Positions 1 to 6,914 of a stretch of DNA of 7,450 bases are shown here, piece by piece (the stretch's first letter is position 1; each line of letters opens with the position of its first letter). Both the position numbers and the translations under genes were made by a program. The notes under the pieces were generated by a model. That model saw only the letters and a list, made by a program, of their open reading frames with translations, was not told the origin of the DNA and did not search any database. The stretch comes from an uncultured Bacilli bacterium (lineage in GTDB: Bacteria; Bacillota_I; Bacilli_A; RF39; UBA660): contig CAKOYC010000055.1 in assembly GCA_934130265.1 (NCBI GenBank), positions 1 to 7,450 on the forward strand, written 5' to 3'.

Positions 1-566
1 TAAACACTATTACCATCATCCATATATAATAAGAATCTATCTTTATCAAATTCATTAGGATCATAGTAAAACTCACTAATACTACTTCTAACATTATTTT
101 TTACTTTTAAAAGATTCTTTAATAACTCACTATATTTATTTTTAGGTACATCATTTACCAATCTTGGAACTGTATAAGGTATTTCTTGATCAGTTGTTAC
201 TTCATTCATATTTTCTAAGACTAATTTCCCTGTTGTCTCTTTCTTTAGCAACACCCTATGTTCACTAACTTCTATTCTTAAAACATGATAAAAACTTCTT
301 TTAACCTTAACTTCTTTTATAAAAGAGTTTTTTTCTAAAGCTTTTTTAATACTATAAGAAGTGGTTTTATAAAAGCTTGGATAATTACTAAGGCCTGCTT
401 CATCTATTATTTGTTGATCAGTTACTATTTTATTACCTTTTATTACTATGTTTTCAATCCTTGTATCTAGTAAAACATCAATTAGAAAGATAATACCAGC
501 TATTACTAGGACAAATAGTAAAAACGGTATAAGTTTTAACCTCTTTTTCTTCTTTATTTTTGCCAT
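1..566 (-). CDS. ftsQ: Cell division protein FtsQ/DivIB, C-terminus cut by window edge
   Basis: Bitopic divisome protein that links the FtsB/FtsL (DivIC) complex to septal wall synthesis; the bulk of the protein lies outside the membrane. The 188 visible residues begin with a basic cytoplasmic tail (MAKIKKKKRLK). One membrane helix follows at about residues 12-33. A POTRA domain runs from about 37 to 105 (starts IENIVIKGNKIVTDQQI, ends with the beta strand around VLRIEVSEH). The start of the beta domain follows, reaching LLYMDDGNSV at the edge, a typical FtsQ stretch. The ATG at 566 lies 3 nt after the murB stop, and the GGGAG of its ribosome binding site sits inside the murB end, so translation is probably coupled. 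The murG-murB-divIB order matches Bacillus-type dcw clusters. The family usually has about 220-270 residues, so only the C-terminal part is missing. The call rests on architecture and neighbours, because FtsQ sequences diverge strongly. Confidence 0.88.
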   Translation of the reverse strand, partial: MAKIKKKKRLKLIPFLLFVLVIAGIIFLIDVLLDTRIENIVIKGNKIVTDQQIIDEAGLSNYPSFYKTTSYSIKKALEKNSFIKEVKVKRSFYHVLRIEVSEHRVLLKKETTGKLVLENMNEVTTDQEIPYTVPRLVNDVPKNKYSELLKNLLKVKNNVRSSISEFYYDPNEFDKDRFLLYMDDGNSV

Positions 567-569
567 AGA

Positions 570-1475
570 CTACTCCCAATTAACAAATTCTTGTTCTATT
601 TTCAAATCAACACCATATCTATCAAGAACAGCATCATGAACAAATACTATTAAATCATGAATATCTTTAGCCGTAGCTCCATCTTTATTAATAACAAAAT
701 TAGCATGCTTTAAGCTTACTTCTGCTCCACCTTTAGTTAATCCTTTAAGTCCTAAGTCTTCAATTAGTTTTCCAGCATACATTCCTTCTGGATTTCTAAA
801 AACACTACCAGCAGAAGGATACTCTAAAGGTTGAGATTCTATTCTTCGCTCTCTTCGCTCCTTAGTAATTGCTTCTATTTCTTTTCTATCACCTTTAGTA
901 AGCTTTAATACTGCTTCCAAGCAAATATAGTCCTTGTGTTTTTGTAAATATGAACTTCTATAATGAAAGTCCATCTCACCATTAGTTAAAGTGATTATTT
1001 TTAAGTCATTAGTTAGGACAGTTACATTAGTAGTAATATACCCCATATCACTTTTATAAGCTCCAGCATTCATGTAGATTGCTCCTCCAATAGTACCAGG
1101 TATCCCAGATGCAAACTCTACTCCTGCAAGACTTCGTTTCATAGCTTCCCTAGCTACTTTCATTAAAGATGCCCCTGCTCCACAAATAACTTTATTACGA
1201 ACAAATTCTATCTTATCAAATTCATCTAGTTTTATTAAAACCCCATCATATAGTTCATCACTAAATAATAAATTACTACCATTTCCTAATATTTTATATT
1301 TAATATGATAAGTCTTAATTAACTTACATAATTCAACTAAACATCTTCTATCTTTAGGATAAATTATAGCTCTTGCCTTACCTCCTACTTTATATGTGGT
1401 ATATTTAGATAAATCAGCATCATATATAATTCTTCCTAGTTCTTTTCCTTCTACTTGTTCTAAAAATATATCCAT
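570..1475 (-). CDS. murB: UDP-N-acetylenolpyruvoylglucosamine reductase (MurB)
   Basis: Cytoplasmic flavoenzyme that reduces UDP-GlcNAc-enolpyruvate to UDP-MurNAc with NADPH, the second committed step of peptidoglycan precursor synthesis. The 301 residues match the usual length of the short (Bacillus-type) MurB. Visible motifs, in order: YTTYKVGGKA at 25-34; the FAD-binding GNGSNLLFSD at 64-73; the second flavin-binding stretch GVEFASGIPGTIGGAIYMNA at 118-137; FHYRSSYL at 170-177; and SAGSVFRNP at 221-229 carrying the proton-donor Ser224. A C-terminal IEQEF at 293-297 has the Glu expected in the active site. Its ATG shares one base with the murG stop (TAATG), and AAGGA lies upstream inside murG, so it is translationally coupled to murG. 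Nothing looks damaged. Confidence 0.97.
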   Translation of the reverse strand: MDIFLEQVEGKELGRIIYDADLSKYTTYKVGGKARAIIYPKDRRCLVELCKLIKTYHIKYKILGNGSNLLFSDELYDGVLIKLDEFDKIEFVRNKVICGAGASLMKVAREAMKRSLAGVEFASGIPGTIGGAIYMNAGAYKSDMGYITTNVTVLTNDLKIITLTNGEMDFHYRSSYLQKHKDYICLEAVLKLTKGDRKEIEAITKERRERRIESQPLEYPSAGSVFRNPEGMYAGKLIEDLGLKGLTKGGAEVSLKHANFVINKDGATAKDIHDLIVFVHDAVLDRYGVDLKIEQEFVNWE

Positions 1476-2551
1476 TATTCTTCATTCCTTACTAATCTCA
1501 TAATTTCTTTATAAATAGCTTCTGCACTATTTGGACAAGAAAATTCTTTTAAATTTTTCCTCATTTCATTATACACTTCTTTTTTAAAACAGTCATCTAT
1601 TAATGATAATAAATTTTCTTTACAAAAGTCTTTTTCTTCTAATATTTTACAAGCTTTCTTATCTTCTAGAGCTTTAGCATTCTTATATTGATGATTATGT
1701 GTAACATAAGGACTTGGTATCATAATAGATGGAAGTAATAAAGCAGTTACCTCGGCTATAGTAGATGCTCCACTTCTTGTGATTATCAAATCAGCATCTT
1801 TCATATATTTAGCATCATAAAACGGTACTATTTTAACATTAGTGGGTGTCTTAACATCTTTATAATCATCATAATAATTTTTTCCTGTTACTACTAATAC
1901 TTGATAGTCTTTATCTTTAAAAGAAGGAATTAACTCTTTCATTTTTTTAGTCATTGTTAAAGAACCAAGAGAACCCATAACAAGAATAATAAATTTACTC
2001 TTACGATTAAAACCAAAGTCTTCTCTTTTTCCTTTTTCCATTGATAGAATTTCTTCACTTCTAGGATTTCCGGTATAAATAGTTTTCTTCTTAGGAAAAT
2101 AGGCTTCACTTTCCCTAAAAGAGACACAAATCTTATTAACAAAGTGAGATAGTAGTTTATTAGATACACCTGGAATAGAATTTTGTTCATGAATTATAGT
2201 TTTAATACCAAGATGATTAGCCGCTACCAAAACAGGAGCCGTGATATAACCACCTACCCCTATTACAATATCAGGTTTAAATTTCTTAAGTTCTACTTCT
2301 GCTTTCTTAATAGCAGCTAAATATATTTTAAGAACAGTAATATTTTTTAAGATATTCTTTCTATTTAATCCTTTCATTTGAATACCGATATAAGGTATAC
2401 CTTTTTCTGGAATAATATCTTTCTCCATTCGATCAGTAGTACCAAAATATAAGAACTTGCTATTCTTATCATGACTTTTAATCTTATTTATAATTGCTAA
2501 AGCTGGAAAAATATGTCCTCCAGTACCACCGGCTGTAATTGCTATTTTCAT
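1475..2551 (-). CDS. murG: Undecaprenyldiphospho-muramoylpentapeptide GlcNAc transferase (MurG)
   Basis: Membrane-associated GT-B glycosyltransferase on the inner face of the membrane. It transfers GlcNAc from UDP-GlcNAc to lipid I and so makes lipid II. The 358 residues are normal for the family. The N-terminal domain has the first glycine loop TAGGTGGHIFPALA (6-19), IVIGVGGYITAPV at 95-107, and HEQNSIPGVSNKLL at 121-134. YTGNPRSE at 159-166 and the glycine loop GSLGS at 193-197 follow. The nucleotide-sugar site is ITRSGASTIAEVTALLLPSI at 257-276, then HNHQYKNA at 285-292; Glu267 is the expected ribose-binding acid. The start is set by a strong AGGAGGAG 5-6 nt upstream. That site partly overlaps the TAG stop of the preceding phosphohexomutase gene, with a 10-nt intergenic gap. 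The gene is in the same transcript as its neighbours. Confidence 0.97.
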   Translation of the reverse strand: MKIAITAGGTGGHIFPALAIINKIKSHDKNSKFLYFGTTDRMEKDIIPEKGIPYIGIQMKGLNRKNILKNITVLKIYLAAIKKAEVELKKFKPDIVIGVGGYITAPVLVAANHLGIKTIIHEQNSIPGVSNKLLSHFVNKICVSFRESEAYFPKKKTIYTGNPRSEEILSMEKGKREDFGFNRKSKFIILVMGSLGSLTMTKKMKELIPSFKDKDYQVLVVTGKNYYDDYKDVKTPTNVKIVPFYDAKYMKDADLIITRSGASTIAEVTALLLPSIMIPSPYVTHNHQYKNAKALEDKKACKILEEKDFCKENLLSLIDDCFKKEVYNEMRKNLKEFSCPNSAEAIYKEIMRLVRNEE

Positions 2552-2561
2552 AAGACTCCTC

Positions 2562-3938
2562 CTATTTATTATATTTATCTATTAGACTTTCAAACTCACA
2601 TTTAATCTCTTCTAATCTTTTCTTAGTAGTAGCTTCAAATCTAGATGTTATATTAGGTCCTGTATTACTATATCTAACACTAGCCCATCCATCAGTAAAT
2701 GTTACTCTAACACCATCAATCGTATTAATATTATAATGCTTTTCCTTACAATATTCTATAACTTTTTCTACTACTTCTATCTTTTTCTCATCAGTTGATT
2801 TATATTTTAACTCTGGTGTTGCTTCATAATGGTTTATACCACTTAATAATTCTGTTATATTCTTACTATTTCTAGATAATAATTCTATTATTCTAAGTCC
2901 AGCATATAACCCACTATCAAAGCCTAAGAATCTATCTCTAAAGTAGACATGACCTGATAGTTCTCCACCAAAAGGCATATCAAGTTCCGCTACTCTACTT
3001 CTTGTATAGCTGTTACCTGTACGATAGCAAACAGGACTACCTCCTAGTTTTATTATTTCATCTTCTAATGATTTACTACATTTTACATCGTATAAGAATG
3101 TTTTATTCTTAACTTTATCAATTATATCTCTAATAATTAAAATCATATAATAATCGCATGGTAAAAATTTACCTTCATTAGTAATAACTCCTACTCTATC
3201 ACCATCCCCATCAAAGCTAACACCAATATCGGCTCCAGTTTCTAAAACTTTAGCTTTTAATTGTTCTAAGTTGGCTTCAATTGATGGATCTGGGTGATGA
3301 TTTGGAAATGTTCCATCACTTTCTCCATTAATAATAGTAAAATCAATTGGAAACATACTATATAAGTCTTTCAATATTATTGATGTCGTTCCATTACCTG
3401 GGTCTAATACCGCTTTTATTCTCTTATCACCAAACTCTAGTCCCTCTTTAATAACCTTAAAATATTCTTCTTTAACATTTATCTTTCTAACACTACCAAC
3501 TCCATCTAAGAAATCTCCTTTAATAGTTTCTTCATAGAAGTCAATTATCTCTTCTCCCTTAGCATTCAAATAATCTTTAAAAGCAAACTTAAGTCCATTA
3601 TCCTCTTTAGGATTATGACTAGCAGTTATCATAATACCACAATCAACTTTTTCATAGATACAAGCATAATAATACATTGGGGTAGTAGTTAATTCTAAGT
3701 CTAAGATATTAATTCCACTATCAATTAATCCACTAGTTAAAGCTTTATGAATTCTTTCTGATGATAATCTATTATCATGACCAATAACACAAGTATCTTT
3801 ACCCATTCTTCTAATATGAGTAGCAAAACTCCTAGCAATAGTATAAATAACATCATCTGTTAAATCTCTATCTGCTATTCCTCTTATATCATATGCTCTA
3901 AATATTTCTTTATTTATTTCTTTTGTTATTTTCATCAT
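2562..3938 (-). CDS. Phosphomannomutase/phosphoglucomutase (alpha-D-phosphohexomutase family)
   Basis: Interconverts hexose 6-phosphate and 1-phosphate through a phosphoserine enzyme. It supplies mannose-1-P or glucose-1-P for nucleotide sugars used in surface polysaccharides. The 458 residues fit the AlgC/CpsG-like group. Motifs: AYDIRG at 15-20; the catalytic loop ITASHNP at 104-110 with phospho-acceptor Ser107; the Mg-binding DGDGDR at 243-248; the sugar-specificity loop GGELSGH at 324-330; and the phosphate-binding RYSNTGPNITSRFEATT at 422-438. The last motif follows the RxSNTxPxxxxRFEA pattern of PMM/PGM and not that of GlmM. Two ATGs open the gene (3938 and 3935). GGAG lies 5 nt before the first and 8 nt before the second, so the second is equally possible. 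It heads the operon with murG, murB and ftsQ, the place where murD/ftsW often sit in Bacillus. Substrate preference (mannose or glucose) cannot be read from the sequence. Confidence 0.92.
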   Translation of the reverse strand: MMKITKEINKEIFRAYDIRGIADRDLTDDVIYTIARSFATHIRRMGKDTCVIGHDNRLSSERIHKALTSGLIDSGINILDLELTTTPMYYYACIYEKVDCGIMITASHNPKEDNGLKFAFKDYLNAKGEEIIDFYEETIKGDFLDGVGSVRKINVKEEYFKVIKEGLEFGDKRIKAVLDPGNGTTSIILKDLYSMFPIDFTIINGESDGTFPNHHPDPSIEANLEQLKAKVLETGADIGVSFDGDGDRVGVITNEGKFLPCDYYMILIIRDIIDKVKNKTFLYDVKCSKSLEDEIIKLGGSPVCYRTGNSYTRSRVAELDMPFGGELSGHVYFRDRFLGFDSGLYAGLRIIELLSRNSKNITELLSGINHYEATPELKYKSTDEKKIEVVEKVIEYCKEKHYNINTIDGVRVTFTDGWASVRYSNTGPNITSRFEATTKKRLEEIKCEFESLIDKYNK

Positions 3939-3958
3939 ATCTTCTCCATTCTTCTTAA

Positions 3959-3967
3959 ATTATATCA
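3959..3967 (-). promoter_or_regulatory. Extended -10 promoter for the phosphohexomutase-murG-murB-ftsQ operon
   Basis: Reading the minus strand there is TGATATAAT: a perfect TATAAT (3964-3959) preceded by the TGn extension. The -35 region 17-18 nt upstream (TTCTAT/TTTCTA) is poor, which is usual for extended -10 promoters. The predicted transcription start near 3952 leaves a leader of about 13 nt that just contains the GGAGAAG ribosome binding site. The box lies in the 58-bp gap after the deacetylase-like gene, so the operon can be expressed independently of the genes upstream. Confidence 0.6.
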
Positions 3968-3984
3968 TAGGTTTAAACTAGATA

Positions 3985-4018
3985 GAAAAAGAAATATCAC
4001 TTCTCCGTAATATTTCTT
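3985..4018 (-). terminator. Weak AT-only stem-loop, possible terminator
   Basis: A 9-bp inverted repeat (plus strand AAGAAATAT 3989-3997, ATATTTCTT 4010-4018) with a 12-nt loop is followed on the minus strand by a short T run broken by one C. It overlaps the last codons of the deacetylase-like gene. With no GC pair in the stem it would be inefficient at best. The promoter just downstream makes a partial terminator plausible. Confidence 0.3.
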
Positions 4019-4863
4019 GCTTCACTAAGTAATTGTTCTAAAGTGTCAAGTGTATATCCCCTTTGTTTTATATATTTAATAACAACATCTAACTCACTGA
4101 TATTTTCTTTGGTAGGAGTAATTGAAATGATTGATCCTTCTCTTAGTTTTCCTTTTAATGATAGATATGGATTACTACTAATTTGGATAGTTGGAATAAT
4201 AGTATGCATCTTTTCTTTACTACATAGTTCTAATATTTCTTTTTGGTCATATTTAGCAAGACAGTATTTACCACGTTTATTAGCAATAACTTGTAAAGTA
4301 TCAAGAGCTTCTTCAAAGATAAGTCTATCATAACTTCCCTTATAATTTAATAATTCTATCTCATGAAAGTCCTGTAGCAAACTAGTAACTAAAATGTTAT
4401 CTTCTTTTAATAATAACCCATCTACAAAGAATGTCGCTCTAACATCATTTTCTTTTAGAATATCTTTTATCTTTGGTAATAGTTCCTTATCAGTAATTTC
4501 AAATACTAATGATATATAATTAGTAAAGCCATTACCACTTACTATATATTTATCATAATATTCATCTACCGATATAGTTGGAGTACTTTCCCTAAAGACA
4601 ATTAATGACTCATTATATCCCCCATATTTTTTCATCTTATTAAAACTTTTATCTAAATCTACTATTAATCCACTATAACCTGGTACTAAGTATTCTCCAT
4701 TTACTTTTGCATTAATAGACTCTTCTTCTAATGATTTCTTTTCTTTTTTTATTTTAATCATCACTGGATCTTTATCTTCCATCATAGATATAGCTTTATC
4801 AGTATAAAAGAAACTTGCAAATACTAAAAGACAAGCAAATAGTATCTCTATTATTTTCTTCAC
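3997..4863 (-). CDS. Exported polysaccharide-deacetylase-like protein, probably catalytically inactive
   Basis: The 288 residues begin with an uncleaved or cleavable signal segment (about 4-20, IIEILFACLLVFASFFY), so the rest is outside the membrane. The leader region of about 50-115 carries VNGEYLVPGYSGLIVDLDKS and YDKYIVSGN, which precede NodB-type domains in other Bacillota proteins (from memory). A NodB-like fold follows: YISLVFEITD (116-125), ILKENDVRATFFVDG (135-149), DFHEIE (165-170), and RGYTLDTLEQLL (268-279). The metal and catalytic residues are missing. The usual FDDG is FEIT, the H-x3-H histidines after HEI are replaced (LLNYKGSY), and no RxPY is seen (YCLAKYD). It is therefore likely a binding or structural pseudoenzyme. 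The start is GTG (4863-4861), with AGGAG 8 nt upstream. A strong terminator precedes it, so it probably has its own promoter; a TATTAT at about 4903-4898 is a weak -10 candidate. The stop is TGA. Confidence 0.75.
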   Translation of the reverse strand: MKKIIEILFACLLVFASFFYTDKAISMMEDKDPVMIKIKKEKKSLEEESINAKVNGEYLVPGYSGLIVDLDKSFNKMKKYGGYNESLIVFRESTPTISVDEYYDKYIVSGNGFTNYISLVFEITDKELLPKIKDILKENDVRATFFVDGLLLKEDNILVTSLLQDFHEIELLNYKGSYDRLIFEEALDTLQVIANKRGKYCLAKYDQKEILELCSKEKMHTIIPTIQISSNPYLSLKGKLREGSIISITPTKENISELDVVIKYIKQRGYTLDTLEQLLSEARNITEK

Positions 4864-4900
4864 AAGATCAACTCCTATGTAATCTTATGATAGAAGGATA

Positions 4901-4938
4901 ATAAAAAGTCATAAATACTTATAAAAATACTTATGACT
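4901..4938 (-). terminator. Strong intrinsic terminator after the surface-protein gene
   Basis: On the minus strand AGTCATAAGTATTT pairs with AAGTATTTATGACT around a TTAT loop. This gives a 14-bp stem with two G-U wobbles, immediately followed by TTTTTATT. It begins 8 nt after the surface-protein stop codon. The wobble pairs would be A-C mismatches on the other strand, so it works better for minus-strand transcription. Confidence 0.85.
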
Positions 4939-4946
4939 ATTATTTA

Positions 4947-6881
4947 CTAATTACCTAATTTTATTCTGAACGGACTATTCTTAGTACCATCTCCACCAGT
5001 TATTATTACATTAGATTTTAGATTCATAGCTGAGCGAGTGCCGCGCGAACTCCTCGGACTAATGTGGTTGACATCGCCGCCGTTATCGACGCACCAGACG
5101 TACGAGGCACTATCGTACGAGGCACTATATGGTGTTAATGTCCAATAATTAGCATCATTACCAAATTTATCAAATTGTCCTGCCATTAATTCTCCCAGTC
5201 TTAGTAATCCTACTTTTGTGGTAGTGGTAGATGTTGTTAGATTACTACTTGTTGCATCTTGATATTTTGCTAATTTATAATTAGCTCCTTCACCTACAGT
5301 TCCCAAGTACCATGTTGTATTATCTTCTATCATATTTACTTGGTCACTAGTTAGATAGGTACCACTTGTCAAATAATCTCCATTTAAGAATGTTCCTATT
5401 GTATTATCTTTAGAAAATGTTACATTACTTCCAAAATTCATCCTTTTATAATTACCACTATTCTTTAGAGGTATAGCACTTGTTATTTTAGTACCAGTTC
5501 CATTTTCATGGCTTACTATTCGATATAGATTGTTTTCTCCGGTTCCAAAACTTATATATTCACCGCTATATCTTGTTGATAGCAATGTTCCTGTTGGACT
5601 ATCATTATCACCTTGAAGCCTGTATGGATTATCAACAGTTCCATCACCGTCTATAATTTTCGCAGTAGATTTTAGATTTACAGATGGGCGAGAGCCGCGC
5701 GAAATCCGCGAATTAATGTAGTCGCCGCCATAGCCATAGTTACTGACGTAACGGACGTACAGGGTACTATAAGGTGTCAACATCAACCAATACAAACCAT
5801 TATTCAAATATCCAGTTGAAGGTGTTGAATTTTTATAACTCATCGTATACTCATAAATATTTAGTAAACCTACGGCATCGGTTACCATTGTTGTTTTTTC
5901 TGGCTTAGTAGTTTCAGTAGTCATAGTAGCATTCCAAACACTATCTGTTTTAATAAATTTATCTGGTTCTCTTAAATTTCCTAGAAAACCATCTATTGAT
6001 GTATCATTTAACCACTGTTCCATATAACTACCTTTAAAAGCAGTATTACCTTCTGCATTATATGGAAGAGTTGATATATTCCACTGTGTTACTAATTTTA
6101 CAGAGTTATCGCTTGGATCTATTGATACTGCTCTCCATAGTTTCCCACTATACCAAATATAGTTATCAGGATCTGTTCCAGTAACAAATGTCTGCTCTGG
6201 ATCGCTTGTATCAAATACTCCATTTGCTCCTAGTCCATTACTTTGTAGTGTTTCTGCTACTGTAGAAAGCATCTTATCCCCTGTCTTACCATAAGCATTT
6301 ATCTTTATACTAAATGCTAAGTCTCCTCCATCTCCTTGGGGGTTATAACTTTCATCTACATACATTCTAAGACGATATTTTGTTGAGAAACTTGTACTAG
6401 TTGAGCCTTTAGCTAGACTCATCATTCCAGTTGGTCTTCCTGTATATGTATTTTCTGTTGATTCAGTTTTATATACAGTTGGTGCCATTACCTCTGTTTC
6501 ATTATTATTTTCATCTAGACTGGTTAAATATAGTTTTATATATTTACCATCTATCTTTCTAGATGCTGTTGTTACATCTTCTGCTGCTATCTCCCAGTTG
6601 ATGTTTTCTGATCCTTTAATTGTACCTGACAAGGTAAAATCAAAGTATTCTCCAGCTGTTAACCTTACTTTTCCAGTGGCATCAGTAGTTGGTAAGGCTC
6701 CTGTCATACTGATAGTATTAGTAGATTCTTTATACTCCATCGTTATAGCTCCTGTTGTAATAGTATTGGCTTTTTGACCTGTTCCAGTAAACTTAAAAGC
6801 TGCATAACTGATTCCTACTATCATTAGAACTAGTATTAAGACAAGTCCTATTGATAATAGTAATTGCTTTTTGTTGTTCAT
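4947..6881 (-). CDS. Surface protein with SipW/TasA-like N-terminus and two lectin-like (DUF6273-like) domains carrying putative DGR variable regions
   Basis: Likely exported; 644 residues. Residues 7-29 form a hydrophobic signal ending GISYAAF, as in SipW-dependent TasA/camelysin-like proteins. A beta-rich region at about 30-200 follows (ANTITTGAITMEYKE, then ALPTTDATGK). Domain 1 (about 235-420) and domain 2 (about 430-640) share the order WY/LYR-V, VGLL (337-340 and 557-560), YW-LTPYS, SRG-R, NLKS, GDGT, NPY/SPF. This resembles DUF6273/formylglycine-enzyme-like C-type-lectin folds that bind ligands. Each domain holds a GC-rich, adenine-poor variable stretch (372-396 and 586-614). The only cysteine I see, Cys597, is in the second one. 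No LPXTG is present, so the protein is secreted or held by the N-terminal helix. I chose the ATG at 6881 (AGAAGGAG 11 nt upstream). An in-frame TTG at 6923 would start inside a terminator hairpin and was not used. The function (adhesion or recognition) is inference. Confidence 0.82.
   Translation of the reverse strand: MNNKKQLLLSIGLVLILVLMIVGISYAAFKFTGTGQKANTITTGAITMEYKESTNTISMTGALPTTDATGKVRLTAGEYFDFTLSGTIKGSENINWEIAAEDVTTASRKIDGKYIKLYLTSLDENNNETEVMAPTVYKTESTENTYTGRPTGMMSLAKGSTSTSFSTKYRLRMYVDESYNPQGDGGDLAFSIKINAYGKTGDKMLSTVAETLQSNGLGANGVFDTSDPEQTFVTGTDPDNYIWYSGKLWRAVSIDPSDNSVKLVTQWNISTLPYNAEGNTAFKGSYMEQWLNDTSIDGFLGNLREPDKFIKTDSVWNATMTTETTKPEKTTMVTDAVGLLNIYEYTMSYKNSTPSTGYLNNGLYWLMLTPYSTLYVRYVSNYGYGGDYINSRISRGSRPSVNLKSTAKIIDGDGTVDNPYRLQGDNDSPTGTLLSTRYSGEYISFGTGENNLYRIVSHENGTGTKITSAIPLKNSGNYKRMNFGSNVTFSKDNTIGTFLNGDYLTSGTYLTSDQVNMIEDNTTWYLGTVGEGANYKLAKYQDATSSNLTTSTTTTKVGLLRLGELMAGQFDKFGNDANYWTLTPYSASYDSASYVWCVDNGGDVNHISPRSSRGTRSAMNLKSNVIITGGDGTKNSPFRIKLGN
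5040..5128 (-). repeat. Putative DGR variable region A (C-terminal domain)
   Basis: Encodes residues 586-614 of the surface protein. GC is about 61% over 5031-5110, counted by hand, in strongly AT-rich DNA. The coding strand from AGT to GGC has only 16 adenines in 87 bases. Codons are GTC, TAC, GGC, TCG and CGC types not used by the rest of the gene. It aligns with region B at 5694-5768, sharing invariant GTC, ATT and TTCGCGCGGC blocks. The differences fall mainly at first and second codon positions, as adenine-specific mutagenic retrohoming predicts. The 3' invariant TTCGCGCGGC followed by CTCGC may include an IMH-like end. Assignment to a DGR is inference because no template is present here. 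Confidence 0.65.
5099..5128 (-). repeat. Perfect 15-bp tandem duplication inside variable region A
   Basis: CGTACGAGGCACTAT (plus strand) occurs at 5099-5113 and again at 5114-5128 without a mismatch. It keeps frame and gives SASYD-SASYV in the protein. Region B has only one equivalent unit (CGTACAGGGTACTAT), so this is a recent insertion in region A, perhaps by slippage. Confidence 0.95.
5694..5768 (-). repeat. Putative DGR variable region B (internal lectin-like domain)
   Basis: Encodes residues 372-396 of the surface protein (starts STLYVRYVSNYGYGG, ends ISRG). GC is about 55% over 5681-5760 against AT-rich flanks, and there are 15 adenines in 75 coding-strand bases. It matches region A in register, except for a one-codon gap and the tandem duplication in A. 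Shared downstream sequence (CTCGC, then AATCTAAAATCTA) encodes the NLKS motif of both domains. It lies in the middle of the protein, not at the C-terminus where DGR variable regions usually sit. Confidence 0.62.
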
Positions 6882-6892
6882 TTTTTCTTTCA

Positions 6893-6898
6893 CTCCTT
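6893..6898 (-). promoter_or_regulatory. Ribosome binding site deciding the surface-protein start
   Basis: The minus strand reads AGAAGGAGTGAAAGAAAAAATG. The AAGGAG is about 11 nt from the ATG at 6881, slightly long but the only good site. The in-frame GTG inside GGAGTG is too close to be used. Confidence 0.7.
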
Positions 6899-6914
6899 CT
6901 ATTTTATTTACACT

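Noticed and set aside
448..639. Plus-strand 63-residue open frame
   Set aside because: Antisense to ftsQ and the murB end; no motif or ribosome binding site.
1957..2190. Minus-strand 77-residue open frame
   Set aside because: Another frame within murG, whose own frame has all the family motifs.
3997..3999. TGA read as Trp (mycoplasma code)
   Set aside because: TGA ends the deacetylase-like gene at a sensible length and Trp codons in the genes are TGG, so the standard bacterial code fits.
4043..4333. Plus-strand 96-residue open frame
   Set aside because: It lies wholly antisense inside the deacetylase-like gene, with composition explained by AT-rich coding DNA and no family resemblance.
5216..5248. 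Thr-rich run (LTTSTTTTK) as a possible simple-sequence contingency locus
   Set aside because: The codons are mixed and the DNA is not a pure short tandem repeat; it looks like an ordinary linker before the VGLL motif.
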